From an uncultured Collinsella sp. (GTDB lineage: Bacteria; Actinomycetota; Coriobacteriia; Coriobacteriales; Coriobacteriaceae), in assembly GCA_900551185.1 (NCBI GenBank), contig URVF01000080.1, positions 1-6,931 on the forward strand: 6,931 nt of DNA, read 5' to 3'. This document shows, in pieces, positions 5,615 to 6,931 of the stretch (the stretch's first letter is position 1; every line of letters begins with the position of its first letter). Both the position numbers and the translations under genes were made by a program. The notes under the pieces were generated by a model. That model was not told the origin of the DNA, made no database searches, and saw nothing but the letters and a program-made list of their open reading frames with translations.

Positions 5615-6697
5615 ATGAACGACATTGACCTTGCTGTTCCGTTGATGGATGGACCAAGCTATGACCGCGCCTGCAGTCTCGTGCCTTCCGAATACGTTGA
5701 GGCATGGGAGTGGTTTCTGGGTGAGGAACAGCGCGGCGGCGTTTGGACCAGCCTTCCGCACCACACCAAGGAAGATAGCCCTCAGTATCAGTATCGTTTG
5801 AGAATTGGCTCGGACTTCTTTCCCGTAACGCGGGATTCAGGGATCTTCTGGCCGGGCCAGGATCGGGTGAAGCAAGATCCCAATAAGATCTTTGCGCTTT
5901 CGGTCCACAACTCTAAAAAGAGCTTCTACACCGATGTACCTCCGCTCTATTTGGACGATGGTACGTGGGTCATTAAGTATTCGGTCCAAGCGCCAGGCGC
6001 CGTTGGTTCTCGAGACCAGAATTACAACCGTAAAATGCTCAACTGCATGGAATGTGGCGTTCCAGTCGGAGTCATATTTGCAACCGAGGTGGGCTACAAG
6101 GTGCTCGGCCTTGCGTTTGTTGAACGGTTCGAGCCCGAAAACGGATGGTTTGTTCTGCACGGTCCTGTTCATAAAGGCGGACCGGACCCCCGTTTTGCGC
6201 CCGACATGAGCTATCTGAAGCACATGCCCGTCGATATTGAGTTTGCCGGACAGGGTACGACCGACGACGAAAAGGTCCGCTATGCGTTAAGGCGCGAGCG
6301 ATTGGGGCAGCAATGGTTCCGCAAGCAGCTCGTTGCCGCCTATGATGGCCGTTGCGCGGTGTCGGACTGCGGCGTCAGCGAAGCTCTGGAGGCTGCACAT
6401 ATCGAGAATTACTCGGGACCCAAATCGCAGGTTGCCAGCAACGGCATTCTGCTTCGGCGCGACTTACATGCTTTATTCGATGCTCATCTGATTTCGTTTG
6501 AGCCTGTTTGCGGCGAATATCGGCTGTGCGGATCGTACCTGCTGGATAAGACCGGCTACGCTTCCTTTGCGGGTGCGACGCTAAGGCAGCCGAATGAGCG
6601 TCAGTGGCGACCCAATACGGTGTTTCTTGAGGCCCATCGCATTGAGTTCGATCGCTCGGAAAAGAAGCGTGAAAAGGCGGGGCTTCTGCCGTATTAG
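5615..6697 (+). CDS. HNH_2 endonuclease, candidate modification-dependent restriction enzyme
   Basis: This 360-aa protein ends in an HNH_2-type nuclease domain (about 232-300). A metal-binding pair C247/C252 frames CAVSDC, LEAAH (258-262) supplies the first catalytic His, SNGILL (275-280) the Asn, and RRDLHALFDAHLISF (281-295) the last His. The N-terminal part (about 55-185) is a separate domain with YALS-like FALSVH (93-98), Y105, DDGTWVIKYS (114-123), CGVPVGVIF (147-155) and YKVLGLAFVERF (161-172). This pattern recurs upstream of HNH domains in bacterial nucleases and resembles an SRA/PUA-like reader of modified bases; that link is from memory and unproven. AGGTG (5604-5608) lies 6 nt before ATG 5615. 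The in-frame GTG at 5606 overlaps that site and is less likely. No methyltransferase is adjacent, which suits a type IV enzyme better than a type II one. Confidence 0.88.
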   Translation: MNDIDLAVPLMDGPSYDRACSLVPSEYVEAWEWFLGEEQRGGVWTSLPHHTKEDSPQYQYRLRIGSDFFPVTRDSGIFWPGQDRVKQDPNKIFALSVHNSKKSFYTDVPPLYLDDGTWVIKYSVQAPGAVGSRDQNYNRKMLNCMECGVPVGVIFATEVGYKVLGLAFVERFEPENGWFVLHGPVHKGGPDPRFAPDMSYLKHMPVDIEFAGQGTTDDEKVRYALRRERLGQQWFRKQLVAAYDGRCAVSDCGVSEALEAAHIENYSGPKSQVASNGILLRRDLHALFDAHLISFEPVCGEYRLCGSYLLDKTGYASFAGATLRQPNERQWRPNTVFLEAHRIEFDRSEKKREKAGLLPY

Positions 6698-6765
6698 CGT
6701 ATTTGGCTTTGGCATTCTTTGACGATCGTGTTGTTTGATCGGATCGCGTGGCGATGCAATCTCGC

Positions 6766-6796
6766 GCATGCCCGCCGGTGCATGCTCTTCCTGTTT
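6766..6796 (+). terminator. Weak candidate terminator after the HNH gene
   Basis: GCATGC (6766-6771) and GCATGC (6780-6785) are self-complementary and can pair as a 6-bp stem around an 8-nt loop (CCGCCGGT). A loosely U-rich TCTTCCTGTTTT follows. It lies 69 bases after the nuclease stop and just before the ribosome binding site of the next gene. The stem is short and the U-tract is interrupted, so confidence is low. Confidence 0.3.
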
Positions 6797-6819
6797 TGTA
6801 TAGCGAGAGGGGAGCGTGT

Positions 6820-6882
6820 ATGAGCTGGCGAGGCGATATTGCGATGGGGAAGTACGGAAAACTGCCGTGTGCCCTTATAGAC
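6820..6882 (+). CDS. 5' fragment of an unidentified gene, cut by adapter
   Basis: ATG at 6820 follows a good ribosome binding site, AGGGGAG (6808-6814), 5 nt upstream. Twenty-one genuine codons follow (MSWRGDIAMG, then KYGKLPCALID) before Nextera adapter begins at 6883. The frame stays open through the adapter, giving the false continuation LSLIHISEPTRLGMIS, which must be removed. The fragment is too short to identify. Starting 122 bases after the nuclease stop on the same strand, it could share a transcript with it. Confidence 0.6.
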
Positions 6883-6931
6883 CTGTCTCTTATACACATC
6901 TCCGAGCCCACGAGACTAGGCATGATCTCGT
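6883..6931 (+). other. Illumina Nextera adapter read-through (artefact)
   Basis: Positions 6883-6901 are the 19-bp Tn5 mosaic-end sequence CTGTCTCTTATACACATCT. The standard Nextera read-2 adapter tail CCGAGCCCACGAGAC (6902-6916), an 8-nt index TAGGCATG (6917-6924, which I recall as N706) and the start of the P7 region, ATCTCGT (6925-6931), follow. This is library adapter left in the assembly, not genomic DNA and not a mobile element. Confidence 0.98.

Noticed and set aside
5581..5628. 15-codon leader peptide overlapping the nuclease start
   Set aside because: It has no ribosome binding site and no pattern of regulatory codons; a short open frame of this size is expected by chance.
6694..6897. 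Minus-strand open frame beginning MYKRQV
   Set aside because: The start codon lies in the adapter mosaic end, and this peptide start is a recognised adapter artefact.
6883..6901. Tn5 mosaic end as evidence of a transposon
   Set aside because: The following adapter tail, index and P7 bases show library preparation, not a natural Tn5 insertion.
6375..6923. Minus-strand open frame starting in the contig end (MPSLVGSEMCIRDR...)
   Set aside because: Its start and first residues are reverse-complement Nextera adapter, and the rest is antisense to the HNH gene.

Overview
The window looks like one contig from a high-GC, host-associated actinobacterium. The class Coriobacteriia and the genus Collinsella are my best guess. 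The basis is strongly G/C-ending codons, the mix of mannose-family PTS genes with a SIS-domain sugar-phosphate enzyme, and an AlbA_2/ATPase regulator of a kind common in that group. This placement is an inference; there is no rRNA or other marker gene here. The right-hand end is not biological. Positions 6883-6931 are Illumina Nextera adapter read-through, so genuine sequence stops at about 6882.

Left part (1-2991): an AT-rich promoter region leads into a three-gene operon. The first gene encodes a SIS-domain protein resembling FrlB/FraB/GfrF deglycases, which split phosphorylated Amadori products. The IIC and IID membrane subunits of a mannose-family PTS follow. A perfect 13-bp stem-loop sits between the enzyme and the transporter genes, and a strong intrinsic terminator closes the operon. 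The simplest reading is uptake and phosphorylation of a sugar or sugar-amine conjugate by the PTS, followed by cytosolic cleavage by the SIS enzyme. The soluble IIA and IIB subunits are not in the window.

Middle part (2992-4807): a 350-base non-coding stretch holds two copies of a 68-bp block, 165 bp apart. Each block is built from five GAGAGAT-type half-sites. Immediately downstream is a gene for an AlbA_2 (Schlafen-type) DNA-binding, ATPase and winged-helix protein. The arrangement suggests an autoregulated regulator with a multi-site operator, and it is the most interesting structure here.

Right part (4808-6882): a 163-aa protein of unknown function lies on the minus strand, starting at a GTG behind a strong ribosome binding site. 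It is divergent from a 360-aa HNH_2 nuclease whose N-terminal domain may be SRA-like, making it a candidate modification-dependent (type IV) restriction enzyme. The first 21 codons of another gene follow before the adapter. The regulator, the orphan protein and the nuclease look like accessory genes next to a metabolic operon, but nothing shows that they form one system.
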